In this document: piece by piece, positions 10,313-20,657 of the stretch
Layout: each line of letters begins with the position of its first letter
How positions within the stretch are numbered: position 1 is the stretch's first letter
Assembly (NCBI GenBank): GCA_018340375.1
Contig: JAFFJZ010000002.1
Span: 25,748,001 to 25,812,000 of the forward strand
Direction of reading: 5' to 3'
Source of the DNA: Gonatopus flavifemur
Taxonomy: Eukaryota > Arthropoda > Insecta > Hymenoptera > Dryinidae
DNA length: 64,000 nucleotides
Notes under the pieces: model-generated
What the model was told of the DNA's origin: nothing
What the model saw: the letters and a program-made list of their open reading frames with translations, nothing else
Database searches by the model: none
Translations under genes and position numbers: made by a program

Positions 10313-10734
10313 CAAATCTACATATAAATTACTATGCATGGTTGATGATTGATATATCAATATATCTTTCTACATGGACACGAATTGGGAATATTCATAA
10401 ATCCACTATAAACTAACATTCAATCGTAAATCGTGATCACGTTTATACCTTGATTTGCATCATCCATTCAAATATCATGGAAAATGATGATGCTGTTACC
10501 TGGATACATGTATGATTTGAATTGAAGTAACAGTATGACTGGATATATCAATCCATCATGTGCATTATTTTTGAAGATTCTTAATTTAAAGCTTAACCTT
10601 CAATTAGTATCGTTATTTATGTGAACATTTTTCAAACTTGAATATTTCGTTTATTGTCCATTCCACGATACTATTTGCATCTCAGAGAGACTGAGATGTA
10701 CTAAATGTCCTGAAATTCAGTGAAATGGGAGATT

Positions 10735-11012
10735 TAAGACACTTTTAATCTTCAAGATATCTTGAGAAACTATTTAGAAAAATTAGAGATGTCTTATGCA
10801 ACACAAAAAAATATCTTCAAGATGTCTGAAACAGTTCTTACTCCTAAAAGACATTTAAAAGATATCTTTCGAGATGATATCTTTGAGACATCTTATAAAA
10901 ATCCTTCAGAAGTGAGAATTGTTTTAGATATCTTGAAGATATCTTTTCGTGTTGCATAAGACTTCTTGAATTTGTCTTGAGATATGTTTTAGACATGAAA
11001 CTCTGTGTGGGA
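10735..11012. mobile_element. AAGATATCTT-word element
   Basis: At least four AGATATCTT-type words and several AAGACATCTT variants. GTCTTATGCAACAC (about 10792) and its reverse GTGTTGCATAAGAC (about 10950) frame the core. The right end CTGTGTGGG matches the family terminus; the left end is unclear. Confidence 0.65.
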
Positions 11013-11236
11013 TTTCTTTGAATCAAAGGAATTTTCATTTGAGTAGGTTCAAATAGATATTTCTTCGACAGGAATAAATATTTTGTTCATGTAAAAAATC
11101 CATTATTTGATGCTTCTTTCGAATATTGAGTGCGTTTGTATCGAAACAATATTTATTCTTGTTAGATAAATATTTAATTGGACCTATTCGAACAACAATT
11201 TCTTAGATTCAAAGAGATACCTTTTTCTGTGTATCA
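11012..11236. mobile_element. MITE with inverted ends GATTTCTTTGAATC
   Basis: GGATTTCTTTGAATCAAAGG near 11012 pairs with TTCTTAGATTCAAAGAGAT near 11200. AGGTTCAAATAGATATT pairs with AATATTTAATTGGACCT. The right end reads TTTTTCTGTGTA, i.e. the CACAGAAAAA terminus. Confidence 0.55.
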
Positions 11237-11239
11237 ATT

Positions 11240-12604
11240 GAGGGTTGAATAGATATTATCAAATTTCAGTTCAAATTGAATTCATTCATTCATTGATTTA
11301 TTCATGATATTTATCACAAAATACTATACCACACAAATCCCAATGAGATTTTTTGAAAATATTGTTCAATTTTTTAATTTTAACAAACTGTTGAGATTCA
11401 TTGAGAAATTCTGGAGTATGTACCTGTAAATCATTACAGGAAACTTTCTTTAATTCTCAAATATAAATAATATTATAGTGACGATGCCACAATTTTGAGT
11501 CATATCTGAACATAGTAAAAGTACGAAGAATTTAATGAATCTATTGAATTGAATTATTGTGTGCTTGAAGTTTGAAATCGTTTATTGAAATTTGCAGAGC
11601 CTCACGTTTTTTATAACATTTTGAAATCGCCCCAATATTCTCTTCAGATCGGTTCGATAAGAACGTTTTCTGTTTCAATTTCACTTCAAACTTCAACTCT
11701 TTATATTCATGAATTTATGAAAATCGGTGAGAATTCCAGCGATCAAAATTGTATTACAATTTTTGTTATTTGAAATTCACACTTACGTTGCTGAAGTATT
11801 ACAAGTACTACATAAAAGGAGGATTAATTGAGTCAACAGTATTGAAAAATGAATCGCCTCACATTCACATTCAAAACTGTTTCCATTCCCATCAAGATTT
11901 CATGTAATCAATTATGATACATCTTGCGCAATGAACTTTAAATACTTAGCGAGCTTGTTGCTCGAATCGTAATAAACGAAGTGAGAAAAATACAGGATCT
12001 TGTTAGAAGATGTTATTAGTTGTAAACAACAAAAAAAGAAGATAAAACTATGAAAGAAAATATACCAGTTCAAATATCTAGTATATCGCGCTATAAGAGA
12101 GATCTCATAATTGAATGAATATTGTAAAAAATAAATACGTTGTAGTGCCTGATCGATCAAAACTTCTCTATGCAAAAAAAAAGAAATCAAAGATTCGCAT
12201 ATTCATCTGAATCTTTCATTAATGATATTGTCACTATTATCGTTATCATTAATATTACTATTGTTTAGGGATGCTCGATTTTTACGCAATTGATTCAAAT
12301 TTCTAAGGGAATTCTCATGGAAATCGATGAAGAAAAGGTGTGATTTTTATTGAAAGAGTAATCGATTCTGTAGAGATCGAGCATTTCTTCAATTGTTGTT
12401 CTGTTTGCACATACATACGTATATTAAACTGCATATATTATATAATAGTATTGTATAATTATGAACGTTGATTGCGCTGCGTAAGGATGATTTGATTGTA
12501 AAATTCTATTGAGACAATGTTGAAGGAAGATTCAAATTGAGAGAAGTGAAAATTAGCACTGTTGTGATAAATTCGTATATTGAAGAACTAATAATAATAA
12601 ATCA
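11240..12604. other. AT-rich spacer
   Basis: No mobile-element ends or exon-like segments recognised. Several short ORFs are explained by composition. Confidence 0.4.
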
Positions 12605-13051
12605 GTGAATTCAGAAAAAGGGAGCATTGAACATATGATTTCCAACATTCAAAAAAAATCATTCCTTCTTAATTTTTTAAATGAATTTTACAATCGAAAG
12701 ATTGATTGGGTTCAATATAATAAGCATTATTACGATGAATTTCTTTACTGTATAGCGAGTACAAGTAGCGCGATTACTATCGTGATTATAAGGGACGAAA
12801 TAAATGCTTATATAAGATTATCATATAGATACATACTAAAGAACAAAAATCTGAAAATAAAAATAGCTATATTAAATGCATTAATCGCAAAGTTACATTG
12901 GAAATTACTGCATTCTTATTTATTTCTTACCTTTCATAATAATAACACATCCATCATAATTTCTCAGTATTCGAAGCAATCCGAATTTGTTTTTAAATCT
13001 GAAGAATTTTCCCTAATGTTTCATGACGATATATTTTTGAACAAGGCATAA
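12605..13051 (+). CDS. Unassigned 148-codon AT-rich ORF
   Basis: The longest uninterrupted frame outside recognisable genes and transposases. It starts at a GTG/ATT-like codon region; the first true ATG is at about 12635 (MISNIQKK). The product would be rich in I, L, N, K, Y and F, with no motif, signal peptide or clear membrane segment that I recognise. In DNA this AT-rich such a run without stops is uncommon but can occur by chance. It has no good splice sites and no homology I can name. Confidence 0.2.
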   Translation: MNSEKGSIEHMISNIQKKSFLLNFLNEFYNRKIDWVQYNKHYYDEFLYCIASTSSAITIVIIRDEINAYIRLSYRYILKNKNLKIKIAILNALIAKLHWKLLHSYLFLTFHNNNTSIIISQYSKQSEFVFKSEEFSLMFHDDIFLNKA

Positions 13052-13624
13052 TGTAAGGAAACCTAAAAAAAATGGAACTGTATCGTCTTTATAAATTAAT
13101 AAAACGGTATATGATAATTAATAAACTTAATATCTATTTATGCATTCAATAAATGATATATCTATCTCATTACGTTTTATCTAATCAAGATTCCTTTTTT
13201 CCTGGAAAAAAAAGGAATAGTCTTTCTATTTCGAGGGAAAACCCTTCCAATATGAAGTGAGAAATTTATGTGACAAGTATTTCTTGAATTATTTGATGCT
13301 TCGTTGATTTTATTTTTGGCATCAAGATTTATTTTTTTAGAATGAATATCACTGCTGAATTGATGATATCCCTCGATACGAGGTGAAAGGCTTATTTTGT
13401 AACATGGCAGTATTGGATACTCGATTTGAAAAAATAAAAATAAAAAGGAAAACATTTAACTGAAAATTGGGTAATTTTTTAAGAACTAACCGTTTATACG
13501 TTTTAGAACTGATAGTTTTCTTTTAGAACTAACTTTTTTGTAAGAACTGGCCCTTATATTATGTCCTGTTCTTGAAGTTCAAAAGATGTTCAAAAGATAC
13601 AAAACTCAGGGCTGTGAGGTGAGA

Positions 13625-14265
13625 AAACGAATAATCCCGATTAATCTATTAATTGTTAACTCACAGAAAGGATTTCTTGGAATGAGAGAATTTTTCTTGT
13701 CGCTGGGACAAAACTCATTTATTTCTTGAGTCTAGAAAATTTTACTTGAATCAAGAAAAGTTCGTTCTGATTTCAAAAGAAATTTTCCTAATTCAAGTAA
13801 AATTTTCTAGGCTCAAGAAAAGAATAAGTTTTGTCCCAGCGACAAGAAAGATTCCCTCATTTCAAGAAATCCTTTCTGTGAGTGTTCCACTCCGATTAAT
13901 CATTTCTCTGATTATTCGATTGATCATTTCATTGTTTGATTCCGATGAATTGTTTTTTCGAATGATCGATGAATCGATCAATTATTGAATTCCGAATAAT
14001 CGATTAGCCGACTGATCATTTGATTCCGATAATCATTTCAATAAACAAAGTTAATAAATTAATCGGAATGCCGATGATGTGAAATTGGTTAATCAATCGA
14101 TTAAATAGATTGATCGGCAAAACGATTGAAGCGAATCAATTAATCAATCGAACAATCGATTATTTGGAAAAAGGATATATCGGAATCGAACAATTAATCG
14201 ATGGATTGAATAATCGGTAATACGATTGATTGGAATCGAACAAATAATCTATTATTTGGAAACAG
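13625..14265. repeat. ATTAATCGATTAAT-word array, split by the 13659-13883 MITE
   Basis: Dense degenerate copies of ATTAATCGATTGATTAATCG, AATCGATTATT, ATTCCGAATAATCGATTAG and ATCGGAATCGAACAATTAATC on both strands from 13884 to about 14265. The left flank of the MITE (ATAATCCCGATTAATCTATT, from about 13631) has the same composition, so the MITE inserted into this array. It is neither a regular tandem satellite nor a simple microsatellite. Confidence 0.6.
13659..13883. mobile_element. Long near-perfect palindromic MITE, ends ACTCACAGAAAGG
   Basis: The arms ACTCACAGAAAGGATTTCTT and AAGAAATCCTTTCTGTGAGT pair, as do TTGTCGCTGGGACAAAACT and its reverse. The ATTTTACTTGAATCAAGAAA block also has a mirrored partner, giving arms of roughly 110 bp. 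It lies inside the ATTAATCG-rich array at 13625-14265. Confidence 0.85.
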
Positions 14266-14294
14266 GGTTGGAAATCATTGAATTGAAACTCATT

Positions 14295-14519
14295 TGCACA
14301 CTGAGAATTCAATTTCTTAAACTAAAAGGAACTTTTCTTCGCCTTCATTCTAATAAATCTTTTTCTTCAAATGGAAGAAGTTTCCATCAGATTGAAACGG
14401 AAAATTCTTCAATATAAACACAAATATATTTCTTCTTAAATACGAAATCGGAAACAAGATTTATCAGAATGAGGGCAAAGAGATTTTCTTCAAGTTCAAG
14501 AAATTAGGTTCTCAGTGCA
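14295..14519. mobile_element. MITE, TIR CACTGAGAATTCAATTTCTT
   Basis: CACTGAGAATTCAATTTCTT at the left mirrors AAGAAATTAGGTTCTCAGTG at the right. CCTTCATTCTAATAAATCT and AGATTTATCAGAATGAGG also pair. A second copy of the same family lies at 20348-20657. Confidence 0.75.
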
Positions 14520-15388
14520 TCTACGTTTGATTAACAATTTCAATTCAATTCCCAATTGATATTTTTTTTCGATCAGCAAATCAATTTAATTGATTCAAGA
14601 TCAACCAATGATTGATTGATATTTTTATTCTTACTTTTTGTTTCATTCGTTAATTGAAAGGAAAATTCAATCAAGAATTCAATATCAAGTGTTAATTGTG
14701 TTTTCCTCAAATTATTTTCTTCATATTTTCGACGACTGGACTTCAAATTTTTATTTCAGTTCACTGAAATTCAGCTAAGATACCTATATTCCAGTTGCGC
14801 AACTAATGGAGGTCCTTTTTACTCAGTGCGATATGTTATCTCATATCTATGACAATAATCTCTTCTCAGATAACTAAATGTGGTGCAAAACTCATCAATT
14901 ATAACCCAGCGTGATCAAGTTAGATTGGTCAGTAGGATATTCATTTATAATGTATTGATGTTGAGTATACTCGATGGCAAGAGAAAATTTGATCACGCAC
15001 AAACGCATGTGCGAATAAAAATTATTAATTACTCAAACGCACGATAGACATGATGAATTGTTTTCAAATGACTGAAATGAGTTTGGAAAGTATTCTTCGA
15101 AATGGAAGTGAATTTGTCATAAACGGATATTCTCCATGTTCTTATCCAAATAGTACGGATAAAATCCATTTATGGAAAATCGATTCATACGAATTGTAGA
15201 CTTATGATATCGGTCTGATAATTTATGAGTTGTATTCGAATTAAATAAAATATTGCATTTCTTAACGTGAACAAAATTGTCTACATGATGAAAAATTTGA
15301 ATGTTATTTGTATATGGTTTGCTAAAAATCATACAATTTGAATATAACTCAAACATAATCTGATATAGGCAATATGTAGTATTTTGAC
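14520..15388. other. AT-rich spacer
   Basis: No feature recognised. The 79-codon ORF on the minus strand (15117-15356) has no recognisable domain. Confidence 0.4.
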
Positions 15389-15536
15389 TATTTTGAAGAT
15401 TTTTTAAAATTTTAAGCGACTCTTAAAAAATTTCTTCGCGCTGATCTTTAGAGAGGATTCTTGAAATATGAAAATCTAACAAAAAAATTTGTTAGGAGTC
15501 GCTTAAGATTTTAAAAAATTTTCATAATAGTCAAAA
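15389..15536. repeat. Inverted repeat (possible MITE)
   Basis: TGACTATTTTGAAGATTTTT..TTTAAGCGACTC pairs with GAGTCGCTTAAGATTTTAAA..ATAATAGTCA, with arms of about 38 bp. A related AAAGGTCGTTCGGAA segment flanks it at 15640 and again near 16170, with GCTTTTGATGTTTTCG mirrored between them. Confidence 0.6.
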
Positions 15537-15903
15537 TTCACTATTTTTCATGTCTCAATTTTTCTTCCGTTGCGGGGAGATTCAGTATCCAAAAAAAAGC
15601 AACTTTCTGAAAGTTAAAACTCGGGATATTAATTTTTAAAGGTCGTTCGGAATTCATGAAGATATTTTAAGTCATTGCTTTTGATGTTTTCGAAAAACAA
15701 ATTTAAGAATTATGAAAAAAATAAATTTACAAAATTCATAAAATTAACTAATCAATCTAATTAATCAACTTAATCGCATTCTAATCAATCCAATGAATTT
15801 AATTCTTCCGATTATTTCAATTTCTTTATTGGGCAAGTTTATATTTTGGTGATATATTTCTGATCCATCAAGGTACCAACTAAAGGTAATAGTATATTTT
15901 GAA

Positions 15904-16152
15904 TCCCAGATAGAAAAATGTCTCAATAATGCCATCATAATGGTGACATGCACGCCAAGAAATGTTTGCATCATGGTACCAAGGTGTTTCCGCATAAAGC
16001 ATCGTTATTGGTAGCAAAACGAGGTGATGGTACCATAATGAAGACATAATGTTTACATTTTATGCATCATTGCAATCTGAGCGGAGTTTATAATAGTATG
16101 TTTACGGCACATTAGGTTACAAAATATTTAGGGCATGGTTTTCTATCTGGGA
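15904..16152. mobile_element. MITE, TIR TCCCAGATAGAAAA
   Basis: TCCCAGATAGAAAAATG at the left mirrors GGTTTTCTATCTGGGA at the right. The interior carries degenerate ATGGTACCA/TGGTACCATAATG words. Confidence 0.75.
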
Positions 16153-16260
16153 ATGTTGGTATGCATTTTCAAAGGTCGTTCGGAAACATCAAAAGCAACC
16201 CACATAGCGTGCAGTTCTTGAAGATATTTAAAAGAATACTCAACTGAGAGATCTTCAACC

Positions 16261-16770
16261 CTGTGCGGAAAAACCAATAGAAACCGATAGGCCAAATTCT
16301 ATTGGAATCCATGATTTCCTATCAGTGTCAATAGTGGCTACACTGTAAAAAATATACTTCCTAAACTGCCAAAGAAGTTTGGCAGTTTTTTACACAAACT
16401 TTTTTTGTAAATTACCAAACAAAAGTTTGTAAACATTCAAAAAATTTTGTGATTTCACGAAGATCTTTGAGAATTCACAAACTTTTGTTCGGCAATTTAC
16501 AGAAAAGGTTCGGAAATTATTTTTCCAAACCAAGTTTGTAAATTTCCTAGCATCTTTGTTTGGAATTCAATAAATTTTCTTTACAGTGTAGTGTCACAGG
16601 ACTTGATGGTTTCTATAAGATTCTATGGGGAATCCGATGTTCTATGGGTTTCTATCGGTATGATCAGCAAAACCTGATAAACACTGATAGGAATGAAACA
16701 TCCTATCAGTTTCAATAGTGGCTAGTGTCACAGCATCTATGGGAATCTATAGGAATCAATTGGACTTTTC
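16261..16770. repeat. TTTCTATAGG-word repeat split by a younger MITE
   Basis: Both halves carry words such as CCTATCAGTGTCAATAGTGG, TTTCTATCGG, CCAATAGAAACCGATAGG and GGAATCTATAGGAATC. The first half is broken at 16340 by the MITE 16341-16588. The motif CAATAGTGGCTAGTGTCACAG occurs unbroken at 16714-16734. Confidence 0.65.
16341..16588. mobile_element. MITE, TIR CACTGTAAA, with documented TA target
   Basis: CACTGTAAAAAATATACTTC at the left and TTTCTTTACAGTG at the right are inverted. The interior consists of degenerate CAAACTTTTGTTTGG / CAAAAGTTTG words. The target reads GTGGC-TA-element-TA-GTGTCACAG, and an uninterrupted paralogue GTGGCTAGTGTCACAG lies at 16718-16733. Confidence 0.9.
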
Positions 16771-16784
16771 AGACAGGGAACAAC

Positions 16785-16970
16785 GTTCTTGAAGATTTCT
16801 TAAAGATATCTTCCAAAAGTGTTGGGAAGACATCTTGTAAAAGATTTCTAAAAAATGTCTTGGTTCAAGACATCTCCAAGGCGACCATGCAAGATATCTT
16901 TTGGAAGCATTTGAAAGATATCTTTTCGGAAGACTTTAACAAGATATGTTTGGAAGGATAGATTGTCAGC
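16785..16970. repeat. AAGATATCTT-word repeat
   Basis: AGATATCTT occurs three times, with AAGACATCTT and AAGATTTCTT variants on both strands. Same family as 10735-11012. Confidence 0.6.
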
Positions 16971-17444
16971 AAGTTTAGGTTATGAATACCTGTTCATATG
17001 AATTGACACATATGAAGAACACTTGGAATGTGCCTTTTATTATAATCGAATTACACATGTGATAAATTCGTTCACAAATTGAAAGCTTAAAAAATCTATA
17101 AACATGCCGAGAGATTATAAATTCTGCAAAAATTACAATTTTGTAACCTTTCAATACCCGCGCTGGAACTAACGAATCTTTAAGACACAAATATTTCACA
17201 AATTACTTAACTTTTTACGCTCAATTTTATATACAGCCTTCAAGTAAATTCAAAAAAATTCTCATTCATACTCATTAATAAGTTATTCTTCAATAACGTT
17301 GCGGTAGAAATAATTCAGGAAGAATCTGGCATTTGCTTATATAATAACAGTTTTTTCAAAAGATCACTTCTACTCTGGGAATGTACATCACTAACACGAT
17401 TTCACTGTGTTATATTGACAATCATAAGTATCAAAACCAAACTT

Positions 17445-17603
17445 TCTGTATAGCTCAGGTTACTGAAGCGTAAGTACATCGTAAGATGCGCGGGTTCGAT
17501 TCCCACAACCTCAAAGCAGAGAGAAGATAAGAGCACTCATGGCCGGGGTTCCATGGCTAGTAAGTGGATCACGTGAAACAGACCCACCGACCCCCCCCCC
17601 CCC
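17445..17603 (+). repeat. tRNA-derived SINE-like element
   Basis: TAGCTCAGGTTACTG matches a Pol III A box, and GGTTCGATTCC about 42 nt downstream matches a B box, the spacing of a real tRNA. The acceptor arms do not pair (the 5' side ending TTCTGTA against AACCTCA), so it is not a functional tRNA gene. The body GCAGAGAGAAGATAAGAGC.. follows and ends in a run of 13 C (17591-17603) and a CT tract. A related body lies inverted at 17750-17850. Confidence 0.6.
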
Positions 17604-17749
17604 TCTCTCATTTTTTCCTTTTTCAATTCGTGATAATAAAGAATTATATCCATTCAGAATCGATACGTGATTAAATTTTGATTAAATACGTATTGGAAAG
17701 TATTCAAAAGAAATGCGTAGTTTTTGGTTATTAAACAATAAAATCGCTG

Positions 17750-17850
17750 GGGGTCTACTTTCATGATCCAACCGCCAGGAGGCCAGTGGAACTTTTACTA
17801 GCGGCGCATAGGTGCCCGTGAGCGCTCTCATCTTCTCTCTGCTCAAAGAT
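17750..17850 (-). repeat. Second SINE body, inverted relative to 17505-17590
   Basis: Read on the minus strand it gives GCAGAGAGAAGATGAGAGCG, CTAGTAAAAG, GGATCATGAAAGTAGACCC. These match GCAGAGAGAAGATAAGAGCA, CTAGTAAGTGG and GGATCACGTGAAACAGACCC of the plus-strand copy in the same order. It lacks a visible tRNA-like head. Confidence 0.6.
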
Positions 17851-17898
17851 TGAGATAAAGTCAACTTCATAGGAGTGCGAGAGCGACAAAGACAAATA

Positions 17899-17939
17899 TG
17901 GGGGGAAGGGGCGTGGGGGAGGGGAGGAAGAGGAAGGGG
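17899..17939 (+). other. G-rich tract with G-quadruplex potential
   Basis: Four or more runs of 4-6 G separated by 1-4 nt within about 40 bp, in DNA that is otherwise strongly AT-rich. Confidence 0.6.
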
Positions 17940-17974
17940 TTAGAATTTTTTTTCGTGAATAAATTCAAGCTTCT

Positions 17975-18215
17975 TCTAAGACATTTTTATAAATTTTGCA
18001 AGACATCTTTAAGAAATCTTAAAGAAATCTTTTAGATTTCTTAATTTCTTCTTGAAGATATCTTAGAGAAGTCTCCAAGACATCTTTTAGAAATCTATTC
18101 ATGTTGCATAAGACATCTTTTCGAATACGAAAAGATATCTTTCAGAAAATTCTTCAAGACTTCTTGTACTTTGGGAAGATATCTTTCAGAATTCTGAAAG
18201 ATATCTTCGTGTCTA
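17975..18215. repeat. AAGATATCTT-word repeat
   Basis: AGATATCTT occurs at least four times with AAGACATCTT, AAGAAATCTT and AAGACTTCTT variants. It also holds the family marker TGTTGCATAAGAC at about 18105. Confidence 0.6.
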
Positions 18216-19323
18216 TTTGGTAATGAATTAAGAAATGTTGATAAATTCTCAACTACTTTGAAAAATGAGTATTTTAAATTGTGACTCTGAGAAAGTTACT
18301 ATTTTTTTTACGCACTGAATTTTATCGGCACGAGAAAAAAATTGCAAGTTAAAAAAATGAATTCTGACTATTCTTGGAGTTTTAAAAAATCTTGAACGAC
18401 CTTTTCGAGGGCCTCAAAACATGAAATACTGACGTATTTCCATACGAAACTTGAAAACCAACAAAAAAGTAGTTTTTTTTGCGCCATCCTAATATATAGG
18501 TGTATTTATATAAGTTCACTGTTGAAATGAATTGTACAAACTGCTTTCAAATCTGAACAACAAGATGTTTTCACACGAATTCCATAATATTTTGAGAATG
18601 CCCTCCCACAGATTGTATCTTCATTGTTTAGATCATACAGAATTCGATCACGATTGAATACGCAATCTCATTCTTCGACATCTCGAGAGAGAGAGAACGT
18701 TGAAAGTTTTTTATGTATATAAATAGAAAACCCTGATTTGAAGAGATGTGTCCAGGCAATGTACATCGCTTCGAAAGAAACTCCATCGTGTTTTTTAAAG
18801 TGTATAATCCATTCTGCATTCTTTATCCCTCATTGACGGATTCGATACTCAAATCTTTTCTTTCCAATAGAATGGCTATGAAAATGTGTTACACTTGGAT
18901 TTGAAATATAAAAGAAATGAATGAATAATATGCTCAATCGCCGTATCCTGTAAAATGTGAAAACAAATTCTATTATACTTCTATGTATACCGCTTTCTAT
19001 CGCGTTGAATATAATGTTCCTGTCTCACAAGAGAACCTAGAAGAAAGCCCATAAACACCTCAAATTCTATCAAAATCTGGAGAATATAACCCATCAAACA
19101 CCTCCGTTCCAGAAATTTACCTCAATTCATAGCATGATGATTCACAGTTTTCCTCATATCGTTGAATCTGTTATGTTGTGGAGAGAACTCTATTTGATTT
19201 CTATAATCTATAATCCAAAATTAAATTCCAAATATATTAGTTGGGGTTATCGATGTATCACATTTTCACAAACAAGAACCAATAAAAATAAAGTCGCAAA
19301 ATGTTATTAATGCGTTAACGATT
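18216..19323. other. AT-rich spacer
   Basis: A CTTGAACGACCTTTTCGAGG segment at about 18390 resembles the AAAGGTCGTTCGGAA motif at 15640/16170. Nothing else recognised. Confidence 0.35.
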
Positions 19324-19674
19324 TTAATCGAAGGAAGATAAACTGATGTTTTTTTTGTTCAAATCGATTTTAGCGATGGTGAAAAAATTCAAGCAGGTAA
19401 GCAATATTACATCATCACGTCCAAGATGATTCAATATCATATTCGGATCGGTCGTCTTTAGAATTTCTCTGATTGATTCGCGTCGGGGAGAGTAGCGGTT
19501 TGTCAAGCGGCACGATTCATGCGAAGTAAAACTTATTTGACCAATGAATGGTGATGACGGCTGAGTGACGATGCTCTGCATTGGTTTTTTTATTAATGCA
19601 CCTTCTAAGTGGACCAAAGAAATCTTTATCGAGGTTGAAAGTGGGTTACCGGCACGAGCCTGTGCGAGGTGCAA
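19324..19674 (-). other. GC-richer segment with an unassigned 116-codon ORF and CCAAT-like motifs
   Basis: This segment is less AT-rich than its surroundings and contains CCAATG, CATTGGTC and, just upstream, CTATTGGCT, as well as several CpGs. The minus-strand ORF begins with MHLAQARAGNPLSTS and has no motif I know. It could be a short gene, a promoter or a conserved noncoding element; the sequence alone does not decide. Confidence 0.25.
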
Positions 19675-20347
19675 GATTAATTAGCCAATAGAAAGAAAAA
19701 AGCGCGTAAAGATACGTGTGAGGTGTTGATTATAAAAATCCAATCGTACCATCATGATGTTACGAAAGAACACATGCGATTGAAGGAAAGTGCAAGATCG
19801 GATATCAAAATGGAGTTAGTTGAGAATTCATTATTTTTCATATATGAATCCAATATACTACTATAATGGTTTGTTTGCTATTAAAAAAATGATGAACAAT
19901 TCACTTTCATTTGCGATTTTTTACGTTTATTCGATTGATTGAGTCAAACCTTTTGGTCTAAACTTACCCTGATCTCATTATTCCAAAGCCTGGGCCGAGC
20001 CAGATTTTGCACCAGGTTTGGCTTATCGTCATATCAATGGGTTTATATCTCAAGAACTAAGCCTCGAATTGAATTTTGGCACTGTATGTTTCGAATTAGG
20101 GTTTGGCACCCAATTTCACATTACATTTTACATACAATCTGTATTTTTTATGTAAAAAAAAGAATTTGGGACGTACATCACCGACCCTGAGAAAACTCTC
20201 AAATTGTAGCAATTAAAAACAACATCAAGTAGAGAATTTAGGTTGAAACAAAAAATTGTCAGTTGAAGGGGCTATGATTATACTAATATTCAGTTGAGGT
20301 TGTATTTCGCTAGAATTTTTGTTCATGACAATTGAAAAATTTTTACG
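19675..20347. other. Spacer with a CTTGGCCCAGG-type repeat
   Basis: Around 19946-20120 words such as AAGCCTGGGCCGAGCCAG, ACCAGGTTTGGC and GGGTTTGGCACCC recall the repeat at 40139-40770. Around 20176-20235 CTCAAATTGTAGCAATT..ACATCAAGTAGA resembles the segment at 31575-31625. Confidence 0.4.
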
Positions 20348-20657
20348 GTGCACATACCGAGAATCCAATTTCTTAGACTGAAATAAACTCTCCTTTGCCC
20401 TCACTTTTTCATCAAAAATCTGTTTTCCAATGGGAAAAAATTCAGTTAAATGTAACAAATTTTCATTAGATTAAACTGAAAAATTCTCAAATTGAAACAG
20501 GAATTTAATCCCTCTTAAACTTCGAAGGATATGATTTCAATTCAATGAAAAATTCTTCCATTGAAATGAATTATTTTTTCCATGGGAAACAAGATTTATC
20601 AGAATGAAGGCAAAGAAATTTTCTTCAAATTTAAGAAATTGGATTCTCAGTGCATTT
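20348..20657. mobile_element. MITE, second copy of the 14295-14519 family
   Basis: CCGAGAATCCAATTTCTTAG at the left mirrors AAGAAATTGGATTCTCAGTG at the right. The internal GATTTATCAGAATGAAGGCA is nearly identical to 14460-14478. Confidence 0.7.

Noticed and set aside
15765..15995. 76-codon ORF
   Set aside because: Largely inside the MITE 15904-16152; no protein features.
17445..17520. Functional tRNA gene
   Set aside because: A and B boxes fit, but the acceptor arms do not pair and the T stem has a mismatch; a tRNA-derived SINE is a better explanation.
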